The notes beneath the pieces are model-generated. The model did not search any database and had not been told where the DNA came from. It worked only from the letters and a program-made list of their open reading frames with translations. From assembly GCF_000005505.3 (NCBI RefSeq), contig NC_016131.3:22961501-23025500 (forward strand): a DNA stretch of 64,000 nt, written 5' to 3'. The first letter of the stretch is position 1. Each line of letters begins with the position of its first letter. This DNA comes from Brachypodium distachyon. Taxonomy: Eukaryota; Streptophyta; Magnoliopsida; Poales; Poaceae. This document shows positions 36,655 to 48,809 of this stretch, one piece after another. The translations under genes and the position numbers were made by a program.

Positions 36655-37276
36655 GAGAGGGTTTGTTTGAGGGATGTGGCAGGATCGCCACCGGCGCCAA
36701 GCACCGACGATGATGCTACCGCCGCGTCTCCGCAGCAACCCTCGCCTTTGGAAGGGCCCTTGCTTTCGGAGGAACCTGTTCCGAGGGGTGTAGCAGGGAC
36801 CTCGTGGCTTCCTCGCCGCCACCGGCAAGCGCGGGTGGCGAGGACATCACGACGTCCCCGCAGCAGCCCTTGCTGCTTGGGGGAAATCTGTCTGAGGGAC
36901 GCAGCAGGGACGCTGTGGTGGGCCAGAGCGAATGGCGGACGCCGGCACCGGCGCCATCACAGCGTCCTCGTGACGACCCTCGCCTCTGGAGGCGCCCTCA
37001 GGAGGGGTGAGGCAGGGGCACTACGGCAGTGCACCCATCGGCGCTGAGCACTCATGGCATGCACTACCATAGTGTCTCCGCGGCAACCCTCGCTCCTTAC
37101 GGAGATACCCTCTGGAGGGATGCGGCAGGGGTACTGCGGCAGCCCTCACCCCGGAGCCACTCGCTGGAGGAGTTGTGGCAAGGACGCAGCGACTACGTGA
37201 TGCACGTTGCGGGGAGCCCGACAACTGCATGTCCTGTGATGCACGTTGCGGGGAGCCCGGCAACTGCATGTCCCGT
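36655..37276. repeat. Degenerate tandem repeats in the 3' region of element C
   Basis: Between pol and the extra ORF, units of roughly 140 bp share CGTCTCCGCRGCAACCCTCGC and GGGRYGYRGCAGGGAC. They end in two copies of a 39-bp unit starting GTGATGCACGTTGCGGGGAG (37199-37237 and 37238-37276). 36082-36654 holds no recognisable coding sequence. Confidence 0.7.
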
Positions 37277-37495
37277 GCCGGAGTGATCCAGCAAGTATGG
37301 AAAGACACTTCTGTGTACCTAGGGCAGGAGACAGAAGTGAAAGGAACATGCAAATAAAACGAGGCAACTAAACATTCAGGAAACGGCACTTATCTTTATT
37401 CGCAATAACCAGTGGTTTACACACGGGGGTTGCCGGCTACACTAGTTCGAGAGGTATGCATCGGTAGCATCAACTGAGGGTCGGGCTCCGCCGCT

Positions 37496-38935
37496 TCACG
37501 GGTAGAACTTGCGCAAGTGTTCAATATTCCAGCTACTTTTCACCGGCAAGCCATCTTCGGTTTTCAGCTGGACAGCCCCCGGTCTGGTCACTTGTACTAC
37601 CCGGAAGGGGCCCTCCCATTTCGGAGTCAACTTGTTCTCGGCCTTCGTTCCTTGTATTCGGCGCAGGACAAGGTCTCCGTTCTCGAGCCCCCAGGGACGG
37701 ACTCGCCTGTCGTGATAATGACGGAGTTCCTGCTGGTAGCGCGTGGCTCGCACAGCAGCCCAGCATCGAAGCTCTTCGATGAAGTTCAGATTGTCAACCC
37801 TTTGCTCGTGTTGGCTGGAGTTGCCGTACGCGCGTACTCGGGGAGATCCGTGCTTGAGCTCGAGGGGCAGCACCGCTTCTGCCCCGTAGACAAGGGCAAA
37901 AAGTGTTTCGCCTGTTGCCCTGCTAGGTGTGGTCCTGATTGACCACAGCACGGGCTGGAGTTCTTCGACCCAGTGTTTCCGGTGGCCTTTGAGATTGTCA
38001 AAAGTTCTCGTCTTGAGCCCTCGCAACACTTCCGCGTTGGCTCGCTCCGCCTGCCCGTTACTCCTTGGGTGAGCAACGGACGCGAAGTGTATCTTGGTGC
38101 CCATGTCCTCGGAGTAGGCCTGGAACACCGCGCTCGTGAATTGCGTGCCGTTGTCGGTGATGATTCCGTTAGGCACACCAAACCGGCACACGATGCCCTT
38201 GAAGAACTTGATGGCTGCCTGGGCGGTCACCTTCCGCACTGGTTCCACTTCCACCCACTTGGAAAACTTGTCGATGGCCACGAGCAAGTACTCGTAGCCG
38301 TCATCCTTCACCTTGCGGGGAGCCTCCATCTTCTCGATAGCTTCTATCTTCCGTGGGTTCGCTTGTATCCCCCTGTGCGAAACCAAGAAACCCAGAAGCT
38401 GGCCCGAGTCTACACCAAAGGTGCACTTCTCAAGGTTCAGCTTGAGTTTAATCCTGCGGAGGTTATCAAACGTCTCCCGCAGGTCATCAATCAGCGAGTC
38501 CCCGCGCTTTGACTTGATGACGATATCGTCCATGTAGGCCTCCACGTTCCGGCCTAGATGGGGTCCCAAACACTCGCACAACGCGCGCTGGAATGTTGAG
38601 CCCGCGTTCTTCAACCCGAAAGGCATGCACATATAACAGTAGCAGCCAACCGGGGTGGTGAACGCCATTTTCTCCTCGTCTTCGACCGCTATCTTAATTT
38701 GATGGTAGCCGGAAAAAGCATCCAGAAAGCTCAGCAAGTCACAACCAGCAGTGGAATCAACTATCTGATCGACGCGGGGTACAGGGAAAGGATCCTTGGG
38801 ACATGCACGGTTAAGATCGGTGAAATCTACACACATGCGAAGCTTATTTCCCGCCTTGGGTACTACTACAGGGTTAGCTAACCAAGTGGGGTACAGAACT
38901 TCCTTGATAGCCCCTGCAGCCTTGAGCTTGTTCAC
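37496..38935 (-). pseudogene. Element C pol: RT joined directly to integrase, RNase H absent
   Basis: An open frame of 479 residues. Residues 1-210 are Gypsy reverse transcriptase with LDAFSGYHQ (Asp72), MPFGLKNAGSTFQRA and the catalytic YMDD at 134-137. At about residue 211 (near 38303) the sequence passes without a frame break into the integrase core: AIDKFSKWVE (Asp222), TDNGTQF (Asp261), SNGQAERAN (Glu297), then a normal C-terminal region ending LRKFYP. The RT connection, RNase H and the zinc-binding N-terminus of integrase are missing, a deletion of about 1.2-1.5 kb if compared with element E. Upstream, 38936-39117 continues RT/protease linker sequence in broken frames. Such a protein could not degrade the RNA template. 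Confidence 0.9.
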
Positions 38936-39117
38936 TTCTTGCTTGATGAAATCCTTCCGCTCCTGCGCTTGCCGGCGGATCTTCTGCTTGACGGGCGGGC
39001 CTCTGGGCGCATCGCGAGTCGATGCTCAATCACCTCCCTAGGAACTCTGGGAAGATCCGATAGCTCCCAGGCGAACACGTCGGCATTCTCACGGAGGAAG
39101 GTGATGAGGGCGCTTTC

Positions 39118-39553
39118 CTATTCGGCAGTAAGGTTCGCACCGACGGTGACGGTGCGCTCCTTGTTGCCGGCTTGGAGGGGCATCTTCTTCACCCTGGCGG
39201 CCTCCTCCCGGAGCTTCTGGCCCTTGCCGGGGCACGAGCTCGAGCCTGCGCTTCCCCCCGCAATCTCTTGCGGGGCAGCACGGGCCTTCTTCATTGTCGG
39301 GCCGTCGCCCGGCAAGCCTTCGTCTCCGGCAACGTCTTCGTCACCGGCATCAGCTGCAGCGGCGGCCTTGACGACCTCGCCGACACACCAGGCCGTGTCC
39401 TTGAGGTCGCACCTGATGGAGAGGACGCCGTACACGGATGACATCTTCATCACGCCGTAGGCGCAATGGGTTACCGCCATGAACTTGATCAGCGCCGGCC
39501 GACCAAGGATCCTGTTGTGGGGCAACGGGGTATGCGCCACGTCGAACACTATG
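39118..39553 (-). pseudogene. Element C protease-RT linker, part after the solo LTR
   Basis: Minus strand. VFDVAHTPLPHNRILGRPAL is the distal protease flap/ILGRP segment of Tat-type Gypsy proteases. An Ala/Glu/Lys-rich linker follows (KAAAAADAGDEDVAGDEG) to a stop at 39118. It continues directly from SREAFRTEH at 42886 once the solo LTR is skipped. Confidence 0.85.
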
Positions 39554-42500
39554 TGTAACATCCCAAAAATTTCAAACCTTTACATGTGCATTGCATCCAT
39601 AAGCATCATGCCACAATTGCATTTTTGAATTCAAATATGGATCTGAAAAGGCTGTAACAAAAAATTATTCCATTTTAAACCCTAGGGTTTACACCCATTT
39701 GAGCTTTGGATTTTCAAACCAATAAGGTTTATTTATAAAAGGGGTTTATTGCATAAATGAGCTTCCCATAATTTTGGATAATTTTTAGAGTTGAAAAACT
39801 ATTTTATTTGAATAGTTATATAGCCCTAAAGGCATTTATAGGGCAAATGTATTTTTATATATTTTATTTTGAGGGGAAATTACTCCCAAAAGTTGAATCA
39901 TGATAAAACATGATTTTACAAATTTTCTGGAATTTATTTGGGCCAATTTGGAGTTCAAAATCAAGAGTTATCAAAGAAATGGTAAAAAGGGAAAAAGAAA
40001 AAAAAAATAGAAAACCGGATCGGTCCGACCGCCCGGGCCGAACCGGCCCAGTCACGACCATGCCAGAGCCAAACCAAGCCAGCCCGGTCCGCGCGTGTGC
40101 GCCCGTAGTCACTGACAGGTGGGGCCCACCTGTCAGCTGCTTCGTCTCCCCGAAGGAAAGCTCCGCCATGTCCGCGCCGCCTGCCGTTTTCCCGCCGCGC
40201 CGTCTCCGCCGAGATCTCCGCCCCCACGTGCTCCCCTCTCCTTTCCAAGCACGGCACTATAAAACTCGCGGCCTCCCCGTTCTTTTCCCCCTTCTTGCCG
40301 CCTCGATTACGCGCCCACGCCGCCGCGATTCTTCGTCGGAGCACTCCGCTATCGCCGCCGTTTTCGCGTCCCGCCGCCGAGCTCGGTGAGCCATCCTCAA
40401 AGCCGCCTACCTCTCTCTTCCTCTCTCCCTCTCTCGCATCTTCTGACACGAACCTCGTCGTTTTTGGTCCACGGCTGTGCCCCCGACGACCGGACTTGAA
40501 GCTCGCCGGAGTTCCGCCGCCGCCCGTCGCCTTCGCGCCGTCCTAGGCGTGGCGTCCGACCACCCGGAGCTGCGCCAACCCCGTCACGGACTCCGCCTCG
40601 ATGCACCGCACCCGACTCCCGCTTCCCCGAGCCGCCCGCATCGTCGGAATCGGCTGCGCCGCCGCTCCCGTGCCCATGCCGCCGTCTCCCTCGTCTCCGA
40701 CGACCGACGCCGCCCCGGAGGTAAACCCTAGCCCATCTCGGCCGTTGGATCTTGATCAACGGTCAAGATTAGATCCCGGTATCATCCAATGAGATAGCGA
40801 CACCTGACACACGAATTATAAAATGAAAATCTAATTTTAATTCCCCGGTTTAATTAAATGGCACTTTTGCAGAAAAGCCCCTGTAACTTCAAATGCTTGT
40901 AACTTTTGAACCCTTTGGCCAAATTTGACAAACTTTACCTTTTTGGAAATATCTCAACCTGTAGAAACTTTTGGCACTGTTTAAAATTAAATTTGAATAT
41001 TTGAATCACAATCAATTTACAGAATAGAGTTTAATGCCTTTTATTTCATAACTAATTATTTATTAGTCCTTTTTAATTGAAACCAGTGCCCAAAATTTTG
41101 TTTAATTATCCTCTATCCATTGGGACAGAGAAATAAATTTTGAAATAAATTATTTGGCTGATGCCAATAAAACTATAATTTAGGGTTTTATTTAATTGTT
41201 TTGCCTCTTGACTAAAACCCTAATGCATTTTTTTTAATTGCCAATGCTTAGGACCAGTTGATCACCCAAATAAAATCAACCCAAGTCATGTCACATGTTT
41301 TGCATTGCATCATGGCATACATCCTCTTTCGATTGTATTGTATGTTTATGTATGTATTGTTTGTATTGTTTAGTTTTCTCGGAGAGCGAACTGTGTGATT
41401 GCGAAAAGTGTTTGAATATCAACTGCTATCAAGGCAAGTTCACTTTGATCATATCCTATTATTATTGTTCTTTTTAAAATACTTATGCATTAGTGTTGCT
41501 TGTAAAATGCATTGATAGGATTATTACTCGTACTTATGCTAGCAATGATTTGACCTACTAGCAATAGGGTTACCTTTGCCATGAATCCTCCACCAATAGC
41601 CATCGTGAATAGTATTGCTTAGCCATGCTATGTTAGTATACGTGAGAGGGAATCTCAATCACTGTGAAACTGGTTATGTGGAGTAATTTTGGAAACTTGG
41701 CAAAACAACCCTAATGAACCATCCTGGGTGGGTTGCTTTGAGGATTTGAGATGTTATGCGACGTCAGGTCCATTTCTATGGGTCCCTCTGAGTTGAGTTC
41801 CCGTGGATTCGGGGGCGGATCGTCCATGGACGTCTCCCCGTGGATTCGGGGAGCGCTTGCGTCGCAAATGTGGAATGCCACCCGGGGTATCCAGAGACTG
41901 GACTAGTTTTCCTGTTTAGTAGCTTCCAGTACAACCACATGCTAAATGGGCTCTGGCAGGATGGATGTAAGAAATATGAACCCGGATCCGAGGATGACAT
42001 CGGTATGTAGCCATGTAGGTGGGAGCGCGTCCCTCAGGCGGTTTGGGGGATTATATTCTCAAAATTCCTGCAATCGATGCCGTTGCTACTCTACCCTGAG
42101 GACAGCAAGGGATTAACACGTCAATTTCTTGTGGGTAAAGTGTACCACCTCTCGAGAGTGTCAAACTAAGTACTTAGCCGTGTCCCCAGTTACGGACAAT
42201 TATGAGCACCTAGATATTGGGGTTGTAAGGAAGGACTCACTCATTCCAACTTCTTAAATAAAATGAATGGTTTGAACAGGGTAGGGGCACTTGATGTATC
42301 TACTCAATGTGCTCTAGGTTAATAGGAGCATGGGTGTTTCTACCCCGTGTCCATTAGTTAACAATATTGTAACAATCAATTGTAGTACGATAAACTATGT
42401 TTTTGCTACCACGCCATAAAGCCAAACCCCACTATACCTCAATTGCATATACTTGGTAGGATCTGTTATAACTTTCAGGTGAACTTGCCAATGCATTCAA

Positions 42501-42885
42501 TGTATTGACCACGTAGTGGCTGCAATTAATAATGCATGTGAATCTGACGAAGAGTGAGGTTCGTCGATGTTCTTGGGTCATGTGCTTACATTCCAACATG
42601 CTCTCTCCTCTGGGAGTTGTTGAGGCCCAATTGCTCTACCTTTCCGCTGCAGTTTTTATGATACAATGTTATCATGGTTTTGAACAATATTTGTTTTATG
42701 CTGGCCTAAGGGGTCATGCAAGTTTTGTAAGTATAATTAAATTCTGGATGATACGATGTAATAAAGTAATATTGACCTTTGTATCTTGGTATTACATCTT
42801 GAAACTGTGTGTGCTAGTGAGTCGATCCAGGGACTAGCACAAATAAGCACAGAGATCGAACCCTGTAAGGGGGAGGATCGCTTCA
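39554..42885 (+). mobile_element. Solo LTR 2 of long-LTR chromovirus, in element C
   Basis: A 3332-bp LTR starting TGTAACATCCC and ending GATCGCTTCA, flanked by perfect 5-bp repeats CTATG (39549-39553 and 42886-42890). It aligns end to end with 4945-8254 and 52185-55376. It contains the promoter palindrome (40112-40136), TATAAAA (40258-40264), donor-like GAG|GTAAAC (40721) and the 60-nt block (41374-41433). The distal acceptor-like site is mutated (AATGCAT, about 42531-42537). Confidence 0.95.
41374..41433 (+). other. Candidate 60-nt leader exon in solo LTR 2
   Basis: Preceded by TTGTATTGTTTAG and followed by GCAAGTTC, exactly as in the other copies. It differs from 6806-6865 by a few transitions. 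Confidence 0.45.
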
Positions 42886-43132
42886 CTATGTGCTCAGTCC
42901 TGAACGCTTCCCGGGACCCGAAGGTCACCGGCAGCGTGATGCGCCCCAGGGGGCGCACGATCCCGGGGTTCACCCCCCGGAACGGGTCGGTGGGCTTCAG
43001 CTACTCTACTGGCAACTGGAGTTTCTCCACCAACCTAGCGGACAGGAGGTTCAGCCCCGCTCCGTTATCCACCAGCACCTTGGTCACCGTCATATTGCTG
43101 ATGATCGGTGAAACCACGAAGGGTATCACCCC
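42886..43132 (-). pseudogene. Element C protease, N-terminal part
   Basis: Minus strand, encoding TKVLVDNGAGLNLLSA, the active-site region of a Tat-type aspartic protease with DNG in place of the usual D(G/S/T)G. A TAG interrupts it soon after (LQLPVE, stop), then GIVRPLGRITLPVTFG. Solo LTR 2 splits it from 39118-39553. A stop also separates it from gag at 43133. Confidence 0.85.
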
Positions 43133-45090
43133 TCAACCCAGCTGTCGCGTTGGGTGATCGTCGGCGCTGAAGGTGATTGGCACATGCGACCACCTCAGCG
43201 GCTGCTGCAGCTCTTCGTCCGGTAACAGCGCGCACACGACGCGAGTGAGGCGCTTCACCGCGGCGTGGGATGGGAGAGCGTAAGCTCCCCCATGAATGCA
43301 GGCGACGCTGTGAGGCTCCTGGAAGCCCGGCTCGTCGCCACCAGTGCAGTCGGAGTCGCGCTGCTCCTCAGCACGAGCCCTGTCTCGTCCCCGGGGAGGG
43401 CCCTCCCTGCCAGCACGGGCTTTGTCGCGTCCCCCCTGGGCTTCCTCCCTGCCTGCGTTGCCGCCGGCAGGCTTTGGCCCCGCTCTGGGGTCGTTCGGGC
43501 AATCCCGGGAAAGATGCCCGATGTCGCCGCAGTTGAAGCAAGCGCCGGCTGCCTGGCGCTCCTCGTGGCGCTGCTCGCGCCGCTGCTTGATTCCCTGCAG
43601 GATGCGGCAGTCCTGCGCGTCGTGGGTGGAGTCGGTGTGGATGGGGCAGCGAGGCGGGTCGCCCTGGTTAACGCAAGACCCGCCACCGGGCGAGGCCTTC
43701 TTCGCAGGCCTCGCAGCAGCCCCCGACTCCGCGGTGAGGACTTGCTTCCCGCTGCGCTTGCGGGAACTCTTCTTCTGCGAACCCTCTCCCGGGCTCGCAG
43801 CAGCCTTAGCTGCAAGTTCAGGCGCTAGGCGCCCTTCCTCGGCCATGGCACACTTGTGCGCCAGGGCGTACAAATCCTGCGTCGTCCAGATCCGATGCAT
43901 GCTCAGCTTCTCGCGCATCTTGGGGTCACGGACGTTTATGGCGAAGGTGTTGACGATGGCAGCAGCCTCCGCCTCCGGGATGGAATAGGAGAGACTGGAG
44001 AAACGGTTGACGAAGCTCCGCAGCGTCTCTTCCAACTTCTGCACTACAGTGTGCAGCTCCACCATGGTTCCCGGGCGCTTGTAGCCGCCCTGGAACGTGC
44101 TCACGAACTGCTCGCGCAGGTCCCCCCAAGTAGAATGGACCCGGCGGGCAGGTTGAGCAGCCAGGTTCTCGCTGATCCTTTCGGGACCATCGGGAACCAG
44201 TTGGCCCTGACCTTGTCATCGGCACCAATGGCATGCATCCCCAACGTGTAGGTCAAGAGGAAATACTTGGGGTTCACGGTCCCGTCGTATGTACCGAGCA
44301 CGGGCGCTCGGAACTTGCGGGGCCATGTCACCCACCGCAACTCGCGCGTAAACGCGGTGCAGCCATCCTCGGGGCCCATTGGAGCATCCTCCTGCTCTTG
44401 TGGGCGTTGGCGCTCTACCTCGCACCGGCGCCGGCGCTCCAGGTGCTGACGCAGGTCCTCCTGCTGGCAGGCATTCAAGATGCCACGCGCGTCGCCTCGC
44501 GTGACGGTGGGCGACGAGTCCGAGGACCCCTCCGGGTCCCCGCCTCCCAGGCCCCCCTACGAGGGAGGGTTTTCCCCTTGTCGCGAGGCGCGGGGCGCGT
44601 CTCCGTGCCTCGGGTTCTGCTCGCGGCCTGAGCCTGCCGGGCCGCATTCGCCCTGGGGCTGTTGGGCGGCGAGCGCGAGGAGCGCGTCCAACTCAGCGCT
44701 CCACGCATCGTGCGCCGGCGTGCCCTGGGGCGGCTCGTAGTGCACCATGACTCGCGCGGCGATGATGGCCACCATCGGGGTTTGTGCAGGGGGCTGTCGG
44801 TTTCCCGAACGGCTGCCCTCCGCTCTCTCCCCGGACACCCTCGGGTGAGCCGGACGCGAGCCGGTTGGCGTCGCCCGCGACGCTCCATGCTACTCGTGCG
44901 GCTGTTGCCGCTGCTGCGGTTCGTCGGCCTGCGGGCCTCCCCGCTGCAGGGCGCGGGCGGCGTTGTGACCGCTCGCGCGGCTGGCTCCGGCGCTGGGAGC
45001 CGCCGGCCCTCTCGACCGGTTATCAACTGACGGTCGAGGAGGCGGCGGTGGCAGCTATGATGGCTGCGTTAGGGAAGGCTCAAGATCGCC
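43133..45090 (-). pseudogene. Element C gag
   Basis: Minus strand. The N-terminal third (45090-44480) has broken frames; the capsid part at 44101-44478 has PRKFRAPVLGTYDGTVNPKY, and a shift near 44105 leads to the 324-residue open part (43133-44104). That part holds the Gag core (LRSFVNRFSSLSYSIPEAEA), a basic Ala/Lys region and a CCHC knuckle CFNCGDIGHLSRDC (about 43500-43541). It resembles other Tat-type Gag proteins in order. Gag would assemble particles and bind RNA. Confidence 0.88.
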
Positions 45091-45096
45091 CTAGGG

Positions 45097-45963
45097 TGTC
45101 TGGGGCTCCGACACCAGGGATGCGCGGGCACCCCCTTTTAGGTTCGACGGTGGGCTACGGGGATCGCTCCGGCGATCGCCGGCGGGGCCAATGCAAAGTG
45201 TGAGAACACACCAAGGATGCTACCAAAGACACATGCACACACTTTTTACCCAGGTTCGGGCCACCTTGCGTGTAAAACCCTACGTCCTGCTTGTCTGAGC
45301 TTGTATTACTGAAAAATCGGCTATTTACAGGTTGCCAGGGGAAGCCCCCGGGTGGTCTCTTTTTGGCTAAATGCTCCTTGCTACTTCGGGCTACTACCAA
45401 TGGAGAACTGTTTGTTCGTTGAATGCTAGAGCCGAAAAAAGGAACCCCTTGACCGTTGGCGGGGGTCCTCCTTTTATAACCAAGGGGATACCACAGGTGC
45501 CACGATGCATGGTTTACAAGTGGCGAGCAAGGAGCTTGGGCAGCTCCTCCTTGGTGCGCTGACATGCATGCATGGATGTCAACCCTGCGACTAGGGGTCT
45601 AGGGCCTAAAAAATAGGATTGGACAGCCACTGTCGGCTCATTAAATGCGCCATGCGCCTCACTCCTTACCCTGGCGCGACTGCGCACTGGGCGTCTGTCG
45701 CGCGCCCACGTGGCGTTGCTGCCCTGCTCGCTCGGCCCCGCCCTCATGGCAGGAGCCTGCGCCCGAGAACACCTCCTCTCGAGAAGTGCCTTCCCGGAAG
45801 GTGCCCAGGCGGGAATATTCCCCAAAGCCCCGGTAGCCCTTCCGGGCTGGTAGCTTGCCGGGAGGCTTGTACGATGCCGCCCGGGGTGAGATCCTCCCGG
45901 GAACTCAGCGGTGCGACCCACGCATCGTGCAACGGTGGTACCCCGAATGCCACGGGTGCGACA
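45097..45963 (-). repeat. 5' LTR of element C
   Basis: 867 bp, TGTC...GACA, matching the LTR of element A over its whole length and the 3' LTR of C only over its inner part. The TATA box (minus TATAAAAGGAGG) is near 45466-45478. Confidence 0.88.
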
Positions 45964-46041
45964 ATTTTGGGCGCAAGAATCGATGAAATCATTATGCCTT
46001 ATTTACTGCGCGAACTGTGATCGTTTTCCCACTGACGCACG

Positions 46042-46498
46042 TGACGTGGTTATGACTCACCACGTACTCGACTCGAGTATACTCGGTACAGCCCAGCTGA
46101 GGGAGTCTACATGCCAAGTCTTGCGATTCAAGATAAGGAAAATTAATTAGAGTATATCTCCTCATTGTAACCGACTTGGACTCTACCTGAGACCTGAGTT
46201 TCTGCATATATAAAGGACCAGGAGGGGAGCCAAGGAGATGCTCCAACTTAGATACAAATCGCCTAGACGCACTCAACAACTCGGTGCATCTAGACTCCAC
46301 GGCACCCCATTGTAATCGACTCATCAATACAGATCAGACAAGAAGGACGTAGGGGTATTACCTCATCGAGGGCCCTGAACCTGGGTAAATCGTGTCCTCT
46401 GTGTCCTTGTTAGCCAACGAGTTTGCCAACACACACTCGAAATCTTTCCTTGATACAAGTCCATCAATATGGACATTGTCGAAGTTACATCTTCGTCA
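46042..46498 (+). repeat. LTR shared by element D tail and element B
   Basis: 457 bp, TGACGTGGTTATGACTCACC...CTTCGTCA. The first 225 bp match 51835-52084 closely apart from about 25 bp absent here. ATATATAAAGG near 46206-46216 is the likely TATA box. Confidence 0.88.
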
Positions 46499-46502
46499 TT
46501 GG

Positions 46503-48660
46503 CGCCGTCTGTAGGAAGGACGTGTGTTGGAAACACGACCTCGGCGGCTTCAGATCCAGCGGAACCATCATCGACTCAGGCGGAGTCGACGATCCTCGAG
46601 TCTTCTGCCGCTCGCCTCCAGTCCAACCCCGTAGTCTTGGACAAGCTTGATGCCCGCCTGGACCTCATATTCGGCAAGTTCCATGTCCGATCCGGTATCC
46701 TTCGACTACCGTGTCCGACTCCCTCGACTCCGGAAGAATTGCTTCTCCTTTCTCCTTCAGAGAAAGACCCGCCGACAGGCTCGTCGGAGCCACTCAAGGA
46801 AGCAGAGCAAGTCTCCTCTTGGACCTGGTCTGATTCTAAAGACGATCCATCCTCACGTGCGGACAGCCCCGTCCCTAGCGACGCTGGCGACCGCTCGGAA
46901 AAAGGAAGTTGCAATGACAACCTCACCTCGCCGGGTTCACCGGACGAAACAGAACAGGTTTCCCTAGGAGCCTACTCCGATTCTGAGAGCAATCCACCCC
47001 AGTCTGCAGAAAACCCCGTCCCAGGCGACGCCCGCAATTGCTCAGAGCGGGAAGGCTGCCATAGCAGTAGAGATCTTGCGCCCGAGTGCACCATCACTCA
47101 AGTCTTTATGACAAATCCCGTTGCCCCAAAGCAGACTCCCCCGGCTTCGAGTGCATCCGCAAGTCTACCGGCTGGATATTCAGCGGCAGAGAAAGCTCGA
47201 GTCCAGGCAGCTCTTGAGTCGGGAGTCCTCATGAAGGATCCCACCACCGCTGAGTTGCAATTATATGCCAACTCTCTTGCCAGGGCCCAACGTGACCTGA
47301 ACAAAGAGAAAGAGGATTTCGTCAAGAAGCAAAAGATTGAAGCGGAGAGGCTAAAGAAACTGGATGAAGATATCCAGGCACACAAAAGAACTCGCCCGGG
47401 TTCACTCAGCGACTCTGATGGAGCCACTCCTCCTAGAGATCTCCCCAGACGAAACATCTCGCGTTGTGACCACACGACCCGAAACCTGGCTCCAAACTTC
47501 ATGTCGGTTGAGGACCACGGCGATATGATACCAGAAACCCCAAAGGCTGTCTTCCTTGCAGCCAATACCTACCTACAAACAATCCAGCCACCTGACAGTG
47601 ACCCGTGTCGCGGCTTCACAAACAGATTCTGGAAGGATTCAATAGGGCAGGGGCTTCTTGTATCAGCCAAGATTTCAACAACCGAAGGCCGCCGCGGGAC
47701 AGGACTCCATCCCGCCATGAAGGAGAAATCCAGCACGACCTCGACCCGCCTCCACGAGGCCGCAGGGAGTGTGACTCGCACCCGAGGGAAACACTGGGGT
47801 CTCCACGGGTCGCAAACCGCGATCGGCGAGACAAGTATCGCGACCGCTTGCCGGACTCCGATCACGAGGCTGAGACATGCGGAGCACCATGCTTCAGCTG
47901 TCGCATCCGCCAATCTAGGATGTCCAGAAATTTCAAACCGCTGACCGATCTAGCCAAGTATGACGGCACACAAGAGCCCAAGACTTGGTTGGAAGATTAC
48001 CTCACCGGGATTCGCTGCCAAGGCGGTTCTCGTACTACCGCAATGCAGTGCTTGCAGCTGCAACTCAAAGGCCCTGCACGCACGTGGCTAACCGGCTTAC
48101 CATGAGACGACATTGACTCGTGGGAGGATCTCGTCCAAGCTTTCACCCGCAACTTCAGGTCCACGTACAAATGACCCGTGTCCCTCAAGCAACTCCGAGC
48201 CTGTATTCAAAAAGAAGGAGAATCTATCTGTTCGTACATCCAGCACTGGACCAACACCAAACATGCTTCTGAGGAAGTCTCCGATGAAAGCGCCATCGAC
48301 ACCTTCAAACGACTCCGACGAGTCGAACTCAAGGAAGAATTGGGTCGTGTCCAGCCCACAACCATCAGCTATCTGATTGAAATCGCCAATCGATGGGCTG
48401 ACGATGAAGACTCAGTTCGCATTGAACGCCACGGATCTCCAGGAGAAGAGGGTGATCGCGGTCACGATCAAAGGAGGAAGCGCAAAAACTGAGCTTTCGA
48501 AGAGTCACACCCACCTGATTTCATTGCAGCCGCCTCTCCGTCAGATTTTGGCTCTCGGGAGAATGGAAATCACGGTGGAGGTTTTCGAGGTGGTGACAAG
48601 CGCAAGCAACAATGGTAGAGAAAAGGGAACCAACCCACCCTTTTTCAACAGCTAGCTTCC
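46503..48660 (+). pseudogene. Element B gag
   Basis: An open stretch runs to 47944 with a Ser/Pro/Glu-rich N-terminal part and a coiled-coil-like segment (ARAQRDLNKEKEDFVKKQKI, about 47280-47340). A shift near 47600-47940 leads to the capsid core KYDGTQEPKTWLEDYLTGI and LKGPARTWLTGLP (to 48102), then a TGA and further fragments (IQHWTNTKHASEEVSDESA). No zinc knuckle could be read reliably. The ORF could start within the LTR at 46469, but a start downstream of the primer site is more likely. Confidence 0.8.
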
Positions 48661-48809
48661 CCTTGCCCGTTTCGCGTCTACAGGGATGAGCAAGACAACA
48701 TCAAGCCAAGTCACCCCCTAGCCGAGTGCCAGCATTTCTAGGAACTACAGGCTGAGTTTGCGAGGACACAACAGTCGGCAACCAACGCTGGCTTCTCGCA
48801 ATTACCTGG

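Larger units (their letters stand above)
32337..45963 (-). mobile_element. Element C, 13.6 kb Tat-type Gypsy retrotransposon
   Basis: Minus-strand element: 5' LTR 45097-45963, gag 43133-45090, protease split by a solo LTR, pol to 37496, tandem-repeat region, an extra ORF in opposite orientation (33393-36081) and 3' LTR 32337 to about 33119. Flanks ATCTT (32332-32336) and ATTTT (45964-45968) differ by one base. It sits inside element D and itself contains solo LTR 2. Confidence 0.85.

Noticed and set aside
43265..43988. Plus-strand ORFs of about 190-215 codons over element C gag
   Set aside because: Shadows of the GC-rich minus-strand gag, which has a zinc knuckle.
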